64,000 nt of DNA from contig NZ_PKOJ01000002.1 in assembly GCF_002860325.1 (NCBI RefSeq), forward strand, positions 1 to 64,000, written 5' to 3'. The position numbers were made by a program, and so were the translations under genes. The notes below the pieces were generated by a model. It was not told the origin of the DNA, searched no databases, and was given only the letters and a program-made list of their open reading frames with translations. This document shows positions 7,269-15,485 of the stretch, in pieces (the stretch's first letter is position 1; each line of letters begins with the position of its first letter). Source of the DNA: Neptunicoccus cionae (GTDB lineage: Bacteria > Pseudomonadota > Alphaproteobacteria > Rhodobacterales > Rhodobacteraceae).

Positions 7269-8720
7269 CTACTCCAGACCTGTTAGCGCGCGGGCAAATT
7301 CCTCGGGGTCAAAGGGCGCCAGATCGTCGATCTGCTCCCCCAGCCCAATTGCATGGATCGGCAGCCCGAACCGGTCCGCCAGCGCCACCAGTACGCCGCC
7401 CTTGGCGGTGCCGTCCAGCTTGGTCATGACCAGCCCCGAAACATCTGCGATCTTCTGGAAAATTTCCACCTGTGACAGCGCGTTCTGCCCTGTGGTCGCA
7501 TCCAGCACCAATAACGTGTTGTGGGGCGCCTCTGGGTCTTTCTTGCGGATCACCCGAACGATTTTGGCCAGTTCTTCCATCAGATCCTGACGGTTCTGCA
7601 ACCGCCCCGCCGTGTCGATCATCAACAGGTCTGCCCCGTCCTGTTCCGCCTTGGTCATGGCGTCAAACGCCAGCGACGCCGGATCGGACCCTTCGGGCGC
7701 AGTCAGAACCGGAACGCCGGCCCGTTCTCCCCAGACCTGTAACTGTTCCACGGCGGCAGCGCGGAATGTGTCACCAGCGGCAATCACCACCGTCTTGCCA
7801 GCCGCTTTGAACTGGCTGGCCAGTTTGCCGATTGTCGTCGTCTTGCCAGAGCCGTTGACCCCGACCACCAGAACCACCTGCGGGCGTTTGGTGTAAAGGG
7901 GCATCGGGCGGGCCACAGGTTCCATGATCCGCGCCACTTCGCTGGCCAGCAGCGCTTTCAGCTCTGCGGTGGACAGCTTCTTGCCCATGCGCCCTTCGGC
8001 CAGATTGGCGGAGACCCGCATAGCGGTTTCAACGCCCATATCGGCTGTAATCAACAAATCCTCGATGCTTTCCAGCATGGCATCGTCAAGCGCACGGCGC
8101 ACGACTGTCTTTTCCGCGGTCCGTCCGCCGAACAAACGCCCCAGAAGGCCTGGCTTTGCGGCATCAGCCTCTTGCGCCGCTTTGGCTGCCTCTGCCTGTG
8201 CAGCTGCCTGACGGGCTGTTTCGGCTTCGGCTGCGGCCTGCTCTGCGCGGCGGCGCTCTTCGGCCTCTGCTTCCCTCTCAAGGCGGGCCTGTTCTTCGGC
8301 CTCAATCCGCGCCAGTCGCGCAGCCTCGGTTGCTTCGGCAGCCTTGCGGGCGGTGTCTTCTGCCTCCTGCTCTGCCTTGACGCGGCTCTCGGCATCAAGT
8401 CGTGCATTTTCCCGAGCTTCTGCTTCCAGCTGTTCCGCATGACGCCGTGCAGCTTCTTCCCGCTCGGCTCGCGCCGCTGCTGCAGCTGCCTCTGCTTCAC
8501 GCGCTGCTTCTTCCTGTTCAGCCAGTTCCCGCGCAGCAGCCGCCTGCGCCTCTTGCGCTTCCCGTGCCGCAGCGGCTTCGGCTTCGGCCTGACGGGCCAG
8601 TTCTGCCTCTCCGGTCTCTGTATCGGTGGTCCCGCCATCCTCTACGATCGCGTCAAGCCCCTCTTCAATCTTGGAAGAAGATTTGAACATGCGGTCTTTG
8701 AGTTTCTTGAAAAAGGACAT
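7269..8720 (-). CDS. ftsY: Signal recognition particle receptor FtsY
   Basis: A 483-residue SRP-receptor GTPase for co-translational membrane targeting. The first roughly 190 residues are an Ala/Glu/Arg-rich A domain, followed by the N domain and the G domain with GVNGSGKTTTIGKLA (P-loop), DTFRAAAVEQL, DTAGR, and TKLDGTAKGG. The C-terminal block GEQIDDLAPFDPEEFA is typical of FtsY. AAAGGA precedes the ATG. The A domain is low-complexity and probably helical. Confidence 0.97.
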   Translation of the reverse strand: MSFFKKLKDRMFKSSSKIEEGLDAIVEDGGTTDTETGEAELARQAEAEAAAAREAQEAQAAAARELAEQEEAAREAEAAAAAARAEREEAARRHAEQLEAEARENARLDAESRVKAEQEAEDTARKAAEATEAARLARIEAEEQARLEREAEAEERRRAEQAAAEAETARQAAAQAEAAKAAQEADAAKPGLLGRLFGGRTAEKTVVRRALDDAMLESIEDLLITADMGVETAMRVSANLAEGRMGKKLSTAELKALLASEVARIMEPVARPMPLYTKRPQVVLVVGVNGSGKTTTIGKLASQFKAAGKTVVIAAGDTFRAAAVEQLQVWGERAGVPVLTAPEGSDPASLAFDAMTKAEQDGADLLMIDTAGRLQNRQDLMEELAKIVRVIRKKDPEAPHNTLLVLDATTGQNALSQVEIFQKIADVSGLVMTKLDGTAKGGVLVALADRFGLPIHAIGLGEQIDDLAPFDPEEFARALTGLE

Positions 8721-8847
8721 ATGACGGTTGCTCTTGATAGAAGTGATTTCACATGCAGGATGCTTTATTGCACCTAACGCCCGACAGAGGATTTTTAAAG
8801 CCCGATTTTAACGTGCCCTGCCCGCCCATAGCGATATATTTCCCATT

Positions 8848-9729
8848 ATGCGCCTGATTTTCATTCTTTTCCTGCTGGCTTCTCCGGCATTTGCCGAACC
8901 ACCAGACCGGCAATGTAATAGAGGCCGCTGGGGTGAAATCTGGTGTATCCGGAACGACTTCATTGCCTATGACACCTGTCAGGCGATCCGCGATGCTGCA
9001 GGTCTTCACAAGCTGGACACAGGCTTTTTCGCCCGACTGATCTGGCAGGAGAGCCGGTTTGATCCTTACGCCCTGTCCCCTGCGGGGGCGGAAGGCGTGG
9101 CCCAGTTCATGCCCGCCACAGCCAAACTGCGCGGTCTTGGCGCCAGCTACAATCCCGCAGAGGCGCTGGATCATTCGGCCCATTACCTTGCAGAGCTGAT
9201 CGCCCGATTTGGCAACGCAGGGCTGGCCGCAGTCGCCTATAACGGAGGCGAGAGACGGGCAGCGGAATTTATCGCAGGAAGCGGCGGGCTGGCCCAAGAA
9301 ACCGAAGACTATGTGCGCATCATCACCGGCCAAAGCGCGCAGGACTGGCGCGACACACCGCCGAAGGAGCTCGATATGGCGCTGGTGAAGGACCAGCCTT
9401 TCCTGCCCGCCTGTCTTGCTCTGACCCGAACAAGCCGCGTCAGCAAGCTGAAATCCCTGCGCCCTGTCCCAAGCCTGCCGCCCTGGGGCGTCCAGCTTGC
9501 CGCCGGTTCCACACAGGCCAAAGCCGCGAGCAGCTTTGAACGTAACTCCCACGCCTGTGACGCGGAAATCGGCAGCCAAAAGCCGGACTACATACGCAAA
9601 AAACCACAGGTGCGCGGCCGAAAACCCTATTTCGTGGCACGCCTTGGCGCCCCCTCGCGCGGGGCGGCCCAGCAATTGTGCAACCGCCTGCGCAAATTCA
9701 ATTGCGCCTGCGCGGTCTATAAGAACTGA
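8848..9729 (+). CDS. Lytic transglycosylase (SLT domain)
   Basis: A 293-residue exported murein hydrolase. A signal peptide (MRLIFILFLLASPAFA) is followed by a goose-lysozyme/SLT-type catalytic domain with IWQESRFDPYALSPAGAEGVAQFMPATA (the Glu in QESRF is the likely catalytic acid) and AAVAYNGGE. The C-terminal 50 residues (PYFVARLGAPSRGAAQQLC) resemble a short SPOR-like repeat, which would target septal peptidoglycan; that part is tentative. It is divergent from ftsY, with a 127-bp gap. Confidence 0.88.
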   Translation: MRLIFILFLLASPAFAEPPDRQCNRGRWGEIWCIRNDFIAYDTCQAIRDAAGLHKLDTGFFARLIWQESRFDPYALSPAGAEGVAQFMPATAKLRGLGASYNPAEALDHSAHYLAELIARFGNAGLAAVAYNGGERRAAEFIAGSGGLAQETEDYVRIITGQSAQDWRDTPPKELDMALVKDQPFLPACLALTRTSRVSKLKSLRPVPSLPPWGVQLAAGSTQAKAASSFERNSHACDAEIGSQKPDYIRKKPQVRGRKPYFVARLGAPSRGAAQQLCNRLRKFNCACAVYKN

Positions 9730-9848
9730 CACCTTTCCCCATTAGCCTAGAAATAAATTGTGCAAACCAGACGCAAGGCATAGGATCAACGCAATTCCTT
9801 GTTTTTTCATTAAGCTATTTATTTCCCTCGCACGGAAAGGTGGACCCA

Positions 9849-10853
9849 ATGGCTGCCAGCAAAGACAGCGCAATCATCGAAAGTTATGCGTCCGACAACT
9901 TTAACAAAGCTTTGAGAATAATAAATAAAGACAAAGATACCGCGATAGGTATTTTGTCGCAAAACCTGTCGAAAATTAAAAGCATCGCGATTCCGATTTC
10001 CACGAAAGGAGTGTCGGAGTACGCAAAGAACAAAGCCAGTTGCGAGAAAGCTTACAAAGCTTTCATGCAAGAAATGAACGCGGTTTGGAGTAAAAAGGCC
10101 AAAAGCGGCAAGAAGCTCGACACGCTATATGACAATTACTGCCAGACAATTGCCGAATTAGAAGCCGAGAATGATCGCTGGACCGCGGTGCTCGGGGCGG
10201 ATTTCATTCTGAAGGTTTCAAGCGGCTTGCAGCAATTGTTAAAAATGCGCGAGATGATGAAACTACGTGCCAGCGAACTGTTGACGGAAATTGAAGCCCT
10301 CAAGAAAGATTTGAAAAAGGCTGAAAAAGAGGAGTGGCACACTTATGTCAAGAACGGCATTTCGATTTGCTGGTCTGTTGCGACCATGGTTATTCCACCG
10401 CTTCGGGCCATGAGCATGGTGCATAAACTGGCGGCGACAGGACTGATTGTGTTGTCTTCCGACGCGATTTTCGGGTCCAAAAGCGATATTGCCGAAGATG
10501 GAACCACCACTGCACTGGACGGCATGAAGATCGCATCAGTAGCCAAAAAGATGGAACGTGCCGCAACTGGTTTTGGCGCGGCGTCATTGGCTTTGAAGGC
10601 TGTGGTAATCCACGGAGACGCAAAGGAAGTGGCCGAAGTGCGCTCTAAAGTCGAAGTGCTGAAGGCCAAAATTGATAACGCGCAAAAGTCTGTAAATTAT
10701 ATGAGCAAAACCCTGCGGAAAACCGAGGGTGAGGCAATAAAGATCAAGACCAGTTTGCGTCAGTTGGAAAAGAAGATGATGGCACAGGTCCAAAAGGGAC
10801 GCGATGCCAGCAAGATGCATAAGAGCCTGCTGGCAAAACGCGCGAAGCCTTAA
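9849..10853 (+). CDS. Coiled-coil protein of unknown function
   Basis: A 334-residue protein I do not recognise. Charged Lys-rich heptad stretches occupy roughly residues 60-175 (LLTEIEALKKDLKKAEKEE) and the C-terminal 90 residues (LKAKIDNAQKSV onward). Between them lie two mildly hydrophobic stretches (about 185-215 and 250-275) that could insert in a membrane. There is no signal peptide. I chose the ATG at 9849, about 8 bases after GGAAAGG; a GTG three codons earlier is an alternative. Its AT-rich first 200 bases and Lys-rich composition differ from neighbours and hint at transfer. Confidence 0.6.
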   Translation: MAASKDSAIIESYASDNFNKALRIINKDKDTAIGILSQNLSKIKSIAIPISTKGVSEYAKNKASCEKAYKAFMQEMNAVWSKKAKSGKKLDTLYDNYCQTIAELEAENDRWTAVLGADFILKVSSGLQQLLKMREMMKLRASELLTEIEALKKDLKKAEKEEWHTYVKNGISICWSVATMVIPPLRAMSMVHKLAATGLIVLSSDAIFGSKSDIAEDGTTTALDGMKIASVAKKMERAATGFGAASLALKAVVIHGDAKEVAEVRSKVEVLKAKIDNAQKSVNYMSKTLRKTEGEAIKIKTSLRQLEKKMMAQVQKGRDASKMHKSLLAKRAKP

Positions 10854-10859
10854 AGATAG

Positions 10860-10883
10860 GGCGCCCTAAGTGATCAGGGCGCC
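10860..10883. terminator. Hairpin between convergent genes
   Basis: A perfect 8-bp inverted repeat, GGCGCCCT and AGGGCGCC, with an 8-base loop sits in the 39-bp space between the coiled-coil gene and fabG, which converge here. Neither strand has a strong U-tract, so it may be a weak bidirectional terminator or 3'-end stabiliser. Confidence 0.5.
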
Positions 10884-10892
10884 TTATCCGGT

Positions 10893-11630
10893 TTAGATCA
10901 TCGCCATGCCGCCGTTGACATGCAGGGTCTGGCCGGTGACATAGCTGGCCTCCTCGGATGCCAGATAAGCGACCGCCGAAGCGATCTCCCCCGCATCACC
11001 CATACGCCCCATCGGGATCGAAGACAGCATTCCCTCTTTCACTGAATCACCCAGTTCGGCTGTCATCGCGGTTTCAATAAAGCCCGGAGCCACGCAGTTG
11101 GCGGTAATCCCGCGGGATGCGATTTCCTGTGCATAGGATTTGGTCATGCCGATCATGCCCGCCTTACTGGCCGCATAGTTCACCTGCCCCGCGTTGCCCG
11201 TCACACCCACAATCGAAGTGATGTTGATCACTCGGCCCCATTTCTGTTTCATCATCGGACGCATGACCGATTTCATCAGACGCATGGTAGAGGTGAGGTT
11301 CACGTCGATCACGTCCTGCCAGTCCTCGTCCTTCATCCGCATGAACAGGTTGTCCCGTGTGATGCCAGCGTTGTTCACAAGGATATGCAAACCGCCCATA
11401 GCCTCGGACGCCTGCCCCGCCAGCGCGGTCACGGCCTCTGCGTCACCCAGATTACACGGGGTGACAAAAGCACGATCACCCAGTTTTGCAGCCAGTTCTT
11501 CCAGCGGACCAACGCGGGTTCCGGAAAGGGCCACAGTCGCGCCCTGTCCGTGCAATGCGGTTGCAATCGCTCCGCCAATACCGCCCGATGCGCCTGTGAC
11601 CAGTGCGCATTTTCCTGTCAAATCAAACAT
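10893..11630 (-). CDS. fabG: 3-oxoacyl-ACP reductase FabG
   Basis: A 245-residue short-chain dehydrogenase for the NADPH-dependent reduction step of fatty-acid elongation. Motifs: cofactor loop TGASGGIGGAIA, NNAGITRDNLFMRM, catalytic Ser (INITSIVG) and YAASKAG, and C-terminal TLHVNGGMAMI. The ATG at 11630 begins MFDLTGK, four bases after the fabD stop; the longer frame uses a TTG inside fabD and is unlikely. Close spacing implies a fabD-fabG operon. Confidence 0.97.
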   Translation of the reverse strand: MFDLTGKCALVTGASGGIGGAIATALHGQGATVALSGTRVGPLEELAAKLGDRAFVTPCNLGDAEAVTALAGQASEAMGGLHILVNNAGITRDNLFMRMKDEDWQDVIDVNLTSTMRLMKSVMRPMMKQKWGRVINITSIVGVTGNAGQVNYAASKAGMIGMTKSYAQEIASRGITANCVAPGFIETAMTAELGDSVKEGMLSSIPMGRMGDAGEIASAVAYLASEEASYVTGQTLHVNGGMAMI

Positions 11631-11634
11631 TCGA

Positions 11635-12573
11635 TTATCCAATCTTTTCTGCTGCGGCTTTGGCCCCGTCAGGGTCGTTCACGGCCACACATTCAATTTC
11701 GCGGGCAATCCGGCGGATCATACCCGACAGCGCCTTACCGGCACCGATTTCATAGATTTCGCTCACACCCTGCGCCGCAGCATAACCCATGCTTTCACGC
11801 CAGCGCACGGAGCCTGTCACCTGCTCTACCAGCAGATCGCGGATCGTGGCGGCATCGGAGACAGCTTCGGCCCGTACATTTGCAATCAGGGGCACAGCGG
11901 GGGCGTTAATGGTCACTTCGGCCAGCGCTTCGGCCATCCGGTCTGCGGCGGGTTGCATCAATGCGCAGTGAAACGGTGCAGAAACCGGCAGCAGCATCGC
12001 CCGTTTTGCGCCTTTTTCCTTGGCAATCACCAATGCCCGCTCGACTGCAGCTTTATGGCCGGACACAACCACTTGAGAGGGATCATTGTCATTGGCCGCC
12101 TGACAGACCTCGCCTTGTGCGGCTTCTTCAGCAACTTCGGTGGCAGTGGCGAAATCCAGTCCCAGCAGCGCCGCCATGGCGCCAACGCCCACGGGAACCG
12201 CCTTTTGCATCGCCTCGCCACGGATGCGCAGCAGGCGAGCAGTATCAGCCAACGAAATCGAGCCTGCAGCACAAAGTGCTGAATATTCCCCGAGACTGTG
12301 CCCCGCAACATAAGACGCCGCCGTGACCGAAACGCCTTCGGCTTCCAGAGCCGCCATCGCCGCCAGAGATGTGGCCATCAACGCGGGTTGTGCATTTTGC
12401 GTCAGGGTCAGGGTTTCAATGTCACCTTCCCAGATCAGACCGGACAGGCTCTCGCCCAGGGCTTCGTCCACTTCATCAAATACAGCTTTCGCCGCCGGAT
12501 AAGTGTCCGCAAACGCCTTACCCATACCGATGGTCTGGGCGCCCTGGCCCGGAAATACAAATGCTCTTGTCAT
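11635..12573 (-). CDS. fabD: Malonyl-CoA:ACP transacylase FabD
   Basis: A 312-residue acyltransferase that loads malonate onto ACP. Visible signatures are FPGQGAQTIGMGK at the N-terminus, the nucleophile elbow GHSLGEYSAL (Ser about 92), and LPVSAPFHCALM containing the catalytic His. GAGG precedes the ATG. It is the first gene of the fabD-fabG pair and divergent from rpsF. Confidence 0.97.
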   Translation of the reverse strand: MTRAFVFPGQGAQTIGMGKAFADTYPAAKAVFDEVDEALGESLSGLIWEGDIETLTLTQNAQPALMATSLAAMAALEAEGVSVTAASYVAGHSLGEYSALCAAGSISLADTARLLRIRGEAMQKAVPVGVGAMAALLGLDFATATEVAEEAAQGEVCQAANDNDPSQVVVSGHKAAVERALVIAKEKGAKRAMLLPVSAPFHCALMQPAADRMAEALAEVTINAPAVPLIANVRAEAVSDAATIRDLLVEQVTGSVRWRESMGYAAAQGVSEIYEIGAGKALSGMIRRIAREIECVAVNDPDGAKAAAEKIG

Positions 12574-12685
12574 TGGTGCCTCTTTTTTGCTTCACGTATT
12601 TTTAGTGCCTGTTAAGGTTGGGGACAAGAAACTTCAACACACAGGCCCGATTAACCGGCAAATCCCCCTGTCGGACGCTTACAGC

Positions 12686-12713
12686 TTGCATTCACCTCAG
12701 GCTTCGCTATACC
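12686..12713 (+). promoter_or_regulatory. Candidate sigma-70 promoter for rpsF operon
   Basis: TTGCAT (12686-12691) and TATACC (12708-12713), separated by 16 bp, form a plausible housekeeping promoter in the 239-bp fabD/rpsF gap. Transcription would begin near 12720, at the base of the hairpin described next. Confidence 0.45.
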
Positions 12714-12719
12714 CGCCCC

Positions 12720-12774
12720 ATCTTCCGCAGATTTACGTTCACGCGGATGCCTCTCGTACCGGGGGGCGGAAGAT
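12720..12774 (+). promoter_or_regulatory. Structured leader of the rpsF operon
   Basis: A perfect 9-bp inverted repeat (ATCTTCCGC at 12720-12728, GCGGAAGAT at 12766-12774) encloses a 37-base loop that contains ACCGGGG and can pair further (CGG with CCG). It lies between the candidate promoter and the rpsF start. In many bacteria the S6:S18 complex binds a CCG-bearing leader of this operon to repress it; whether this hairpin is that motif is inference. Confidence 0.4.
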
Positions 12775-12812
12775 TAACCCGGTTTTGAAGCACGCTTACA
12801 TATGGTGATAAA

Positions 12813-13166
12813 ATGGCGCTCTACGAGCACACATTTATTGCGCGTCAGGATCTTTCCAACGCGCAGGCCGAAAGCCTGATCGAGCATTTCGGCGCCGTTC
12901 TGACAGACAACGGTGGTAAAGTTGTCGAGAACGAATACTGGGGCCTGAAGACTATGGCCTACAAAATCAACAAAAACCGCAAGGGCCACTATGCCTTCCT
13001 GAGAACAGACGCCCCTGCGCCGGCTGTTGCAGAGATGGAACGCCTGATGCGTTTGCACGATGACGTAATGCGCGTTCTGACCATCAAAGTTGATGAGCAC
13101 GAAGAAGGCCCATCCGTTGTAATCCAAGCTAAAAACTCCCGCGACGAACGTCGCCGCGAACGTTAA
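12813..13166 (+). CDS. rpsF: 30S ribosomal protein S6
   Basis: A 117-residue S6 with the family opening MALYEHTFIARQDLS, a central block ENEYWGLKTMAYKINKNRKGHY, and a basic tail (NSRDERRRER). It binds 16S rRNA together with S18. First gene of the rpsF-rpsR-rplI operon, 16 bp before rpsR. Confidence 0.98.
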   Translation: MALYEHTFIARQDLSNAQAESLIEHFGAVLTDNGGKVVENEYWGLKTMAYKINKNRKGHYAFLRTDAPAPAVAEMERLMRLHDDVMRVLTIKVDEHEEGPSVVIQAKNSRDERRRER

Positions 13167-13182
13167 GAAAGGACGCTAAATC

Positions 13183-13410
13183 ATGGCTAACAAACCATTT
13201 TTCCGTCGTCGCAAATCTTGCCCGTTCTCTGGCGACAATGCGCCGAAGATCGACTACAAAGATACGAAACTTCTGCAACGCTACATTTCCGAGCGCGGCA
13301 AGATCGTTCCGTCCCGTATCACCGCAGTCTCTGCCAAGAAACAACGCGAGCTGGCTAAAGCCATCAAACGCGCACGGTTTCTGGCCCTGCTGCCCTATGC
13401 TGTGAAGTAA
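13183..13410 (+). CDS. rpsR: 30S ribosomal protein S18
   Basis: A 75-residue S18: [12 protein letters not shown], then the conserved [21 protein letters not shown] and [20 protein letters not shown]. It partners S6 on the platform of the small subunit. AAAGGA precedes the ATG, and rplI follows after 11 bp. Confidence 0.98.
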   Translation: MANKPFFRRRKSCPFSGDNAPKIDYKDTKLLQRYISERGKIVPSRITAVSAKKQRELAKAIKRARFLALLPYAVK

Positions 13411-13421
13411 GGAGAAAATCC

Positions 13422-14054
13422 ATGGATGTTATCCTTCTCGAACGTGTGGCCAAACTGGGCCAAATGGGTGATGTAGTTTCCGTAAAGCAAGGTTACGCCC
13501 GTAACTTCCTGCTGGCCCAAGGCAAGGCGCTGCGCGCCACCAAAGGCAACATGGAAAGCTTTGAAAACCGCAAAGCCCAACTTGAAGCACAAAACCTCGA
13601 AACCAAAAAAGAAGCCGAAGCAGTGGCTGCGAAACTGGACGGACAACAGTTCGTTGTGATTCGCTCCGCATCCGATTCCGGCTCGCTTTACGGTTCTGTT
13701 TCCACACGGGACGCAGCAACTGCTGCTACCGAAGCCGGCTTCACAGTCGACAAGAAACAGATGGTTCTTGAAGCTCCGATCAAGGAACTGGGCGTACACA
13801 CCATGAAAGTGGTTCTGCACCCTGAAGTCGAATGTTCCATCGAAATCAACGTTGCCCGTTCTGCCGAAGAAGCCGAACTGCAAGCCTCCGGTAAATCCAT
13901 TCAGGAACTGGAAGCAGAAGCAGAAGCGGAAGCAGAATTCGAAATCGCCGAACTGTTCGACGATATCGGCGGTGCTGCGCTCGACGATCTGGAAGACAAT
14001 GTTCCGGCTGCCGAAGAAGAGGCAACCGGCGAAGAAGAAGAGCCAAAAGCTTAA
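13422..14054 (+). CDS. rplI: 50S ribosomal protein L9 with acidic C-terminal extension
   Basis: A 210-residue L9. The N-terminal RNA-binding domain is standard ([31 protein letters not shown]), with the connecting helix and C-terminal domain to about residue 150. The last 60 residues are an unusually long Glu-rich extension ([18 protein letters not shown] and EEEEPKA). Typical L9 is near 150 residues; extended forms occur in the Roseobacter group. A good AAGGAG ribosome site precedes the ATG, and an intrinsic terminator follows. Confidence 0.97.
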   Translation: MDVILLERVAKLGQMGDVVSVKQGYARNFLLAQGKALRATKGNMESFENRKAQLEAQNLETKKEAEAVAAKLDGQQFVVIRSASDSGSLYGSVSTRDAATAATEAGFTVDKKQMVLEAPIKELGVHTMKVVLHPEVECSIEINVARSAEEAELQASGKSIQELEAEAEAEAEFEIAELFDDIGGAALDDLEDNVPAAEEEATGEEEEPKA

Positions 14055-14088
14055 TCTTCCCGACTGTTTTTCAGTTCAGAACAAATTT

Positions 14089-14122
14089 GAAAGGCCCGCT
14101 TTAACCAGCGGGCCTTTTCTTT
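14089..14122 (+). terminator. Intrinsic terminator of rpsF-rpsR-rplI
   Basis: AAAGGCCCGC and GCGGGCCTTTT form a GC-rich stem with an 8-base loop followed by a T-rich run, 35 bp after the rplI stop. It could also stop leftward transcription from the lipoprotein gene at 14146. Confidence 0.85.
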
Positions 14123-14145
14123 TGTCCGGTTCGTGGCAGGGTGCC

Positions 14146-14556
14146 CTATCCCGCCATCCTCGAGATGGTTTCGCTCAGGCGACGGGCATCCGCAATTGCC
14201 TTGCTCAGGCTTTCCACCCGCGCCGGATCAGACCGCAGTGCAGCAGCCACCTGCCCCTCTTGGGTTGGGGACAGTTTCACGCCTGCGGCTTGTGCCTTGC
14301 TGCGGGCTGCAATCAGGTCGGATTTGGCGCGGCTGTGTTCGCCCCGCAACCGGGCAAGTTCGGCCGTTAATCGCGCGTTTTCTGCCTGTGCGCGATCCAC
14401 CTCTGCCTGACGGGTGGCGACCCGTCGGTCATAGGTGCCGTTGCTGGCTCCGGCCACACCGTTAAAGAAACCGCCATCGCCGGGATCTTCGGAGGTGACA
14501 CATCCGGCGAGGATCAGTGCAGCCGCTGCCATTGTGAACAGGTTGGATACAGTCAT
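14146..14556 (-). CDS. Small coiled-coil lipoprotein
   Basis: A 136-residue probable lipoprotein of unknown role. The signal sequence ends in lipobox ALILAGC (Cys 19). After a Gly-rich linker, residues 45-135 form an Ala/Arg/Glu-rich coiled coil (EVDRAQAENARLTAELARLRGEH). The start overlaps the stop of the upstream gene by 4 bp (ATGA), so the two are coupled and probably act together at the envelope. Confidence 0.7.
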   Translation of the reverse strand: MTVSNLFTMAAAALILAGCVTSEDPGDGGFFNGVAGASNGTYDRRVATRQAEVDRAQAENARLTAELARLRGEHSRAKSDLIAARSKAQAAGVKLSPTQEGQVAAALRSDPARVESLSKAIADARRLSETISRMAG

Positions 14557-15260
14557 GACTTGGTCACACCTTTCATCTGATTAGCCACAGATTTCATCGC
14601 GGCAATCCTTTGCGACAGCAGCGCGATTTCGTTATCGATTCCGGTTGCCTGCCCTTTGACCAAGCGCAGCGAACGGGTTGATTTGAATTCCTTTTCCCAT
14701 TTCTGCGCTCCCTTGATTGCCTTGCTCATGTTATTGAGATTGGCCTTGGCCTGTTTCAGCTCCTTGCGTATCTGCCGCTTTTTCGCACCCGAAGCCCGCA
14801 GCGTGTCCAACTCGCTTTGTTGAAAGGCTACGACCGCCTGCATTGTCGCGATTGAGGCTGCAAGTTCCTGATTGGCGCGGTTTACATCGTCGCGTATCCG
14901 TTCCAGCCGCAGTTCCTTGCGGCGGTATTTCTGCTGAAGCCGCGCAACATAGCTGCCCGCCAGCGCACCCGATCCAATGCCGATCTGCACGCCGGAATTG
15001 TTATCGTTGCTGCTCAACATATCCGCCAGCAACCCGACCGCTGCCCCCGCGACGATCCCTTCCGCCATGGTGCGCTGAAACGCCTTTGCCTGCCGCGCCA
15101 GTTCCGCTTCGCTGTAGTGGCTGGCCGCAGATTTCGGTTGGTTGCGAGTGAGCGGCGGGTCTTCACCAAGGGCGCGGGTACGCGCGCCCTGCGCAGCTGC
15201 CGTTGTTATCTGGAGTGTGATCAGGGCTGCAACCAGCCCTGCAAGAAACAATCTAAACAT
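14553..15260 (-). CDS. Exported coiled-coil protein with glycine-zipper-like segment
   Basis: A 235-residue exported protein I cannot name. A signal peptide (MFRLFLAGLVAALITLQITTAAAQ) is followed by a charged stretch, then a small-residue hydrophobic segment about residues 68-105 (GIVAGAAVGLLADM and GIGSGALAGSYVA) resembling glycine-zipper membrane-inserting segments. A long Lys/Arg-rich coiled coil runs to the end. The ATG at 15260 is preferred over an upstream extension that lacks a signal sequence. It is coupled to the lipoprotein gene downstream. Confidence 0.65.
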   Translation of the reverse strand: MFRLFLAGLVAALITLQITTAAAQGARTRALGEDPPLTRNQPKSAASHYSEAELARQAKAFQRTMAEGIVAGAAVGLLADMLSSNDNNSGVQIGIGSGALAGSYVARLQQKYRRKELRLERIRDDVNRANQELAASIATMQAVVAFQQSELDTLRASGAKKRQIRKELKQAKANLNNMSKAIKGAQKWEKEFKSTRSLRLVKGQATGIDNEIALLSQRIAAMKSVANQMKGVTKS

Positions 15261-15343
15261 AACAAAACCCTTCCGGTTCGTTGCGTTACCCCCAAGGTAC
15301 GGCGAGAACAGACCGGATAGAAATGCCAAAGATCACTGTTTTT

Positions 15344-15387
15344 CCGATCCGCTTCCTTTTCCGATCCGCTTCCTTTTCCGATCCGGT
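15344..15387 (+). repeat. Three tandem 17-bp repeats in a divergent promoter region
   Basis: The unit CCGATCCGCTTCCTTTT occurs at 15344-15360 and 15361-15377, with a third partial copy from 15378. It lies in the 225-bp gap between the divergent genes at 15260 and 15486. The spacing is close to, but not exactly, 1.5 helical turns. It may be an array of transcription-factor sites, or a simple slippage expansion. Confidence 0.75.
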
Positions 15388-15485
15388 CACTTTTACGTTT
15401 TGATGCTATCGCAGTTGATTTTTTCGGCTAAGCTCGGGGGAATTATCCAACCAATTCTCTTTCCGAAACCTTTGGGAGTTTTACT

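Noticed and set aside
8749-9732. Long minus-strand frame of 327 codons over the lytic transglycosylase
   Set aside because: It is the antisense shadow of a well-supported SLT-domain gene with a signal peptide.
11194-12282. Plus-strand frame of 362 codons
   Set aside because: Antisense to fabG and fabD, both with complete catalytic motifs.
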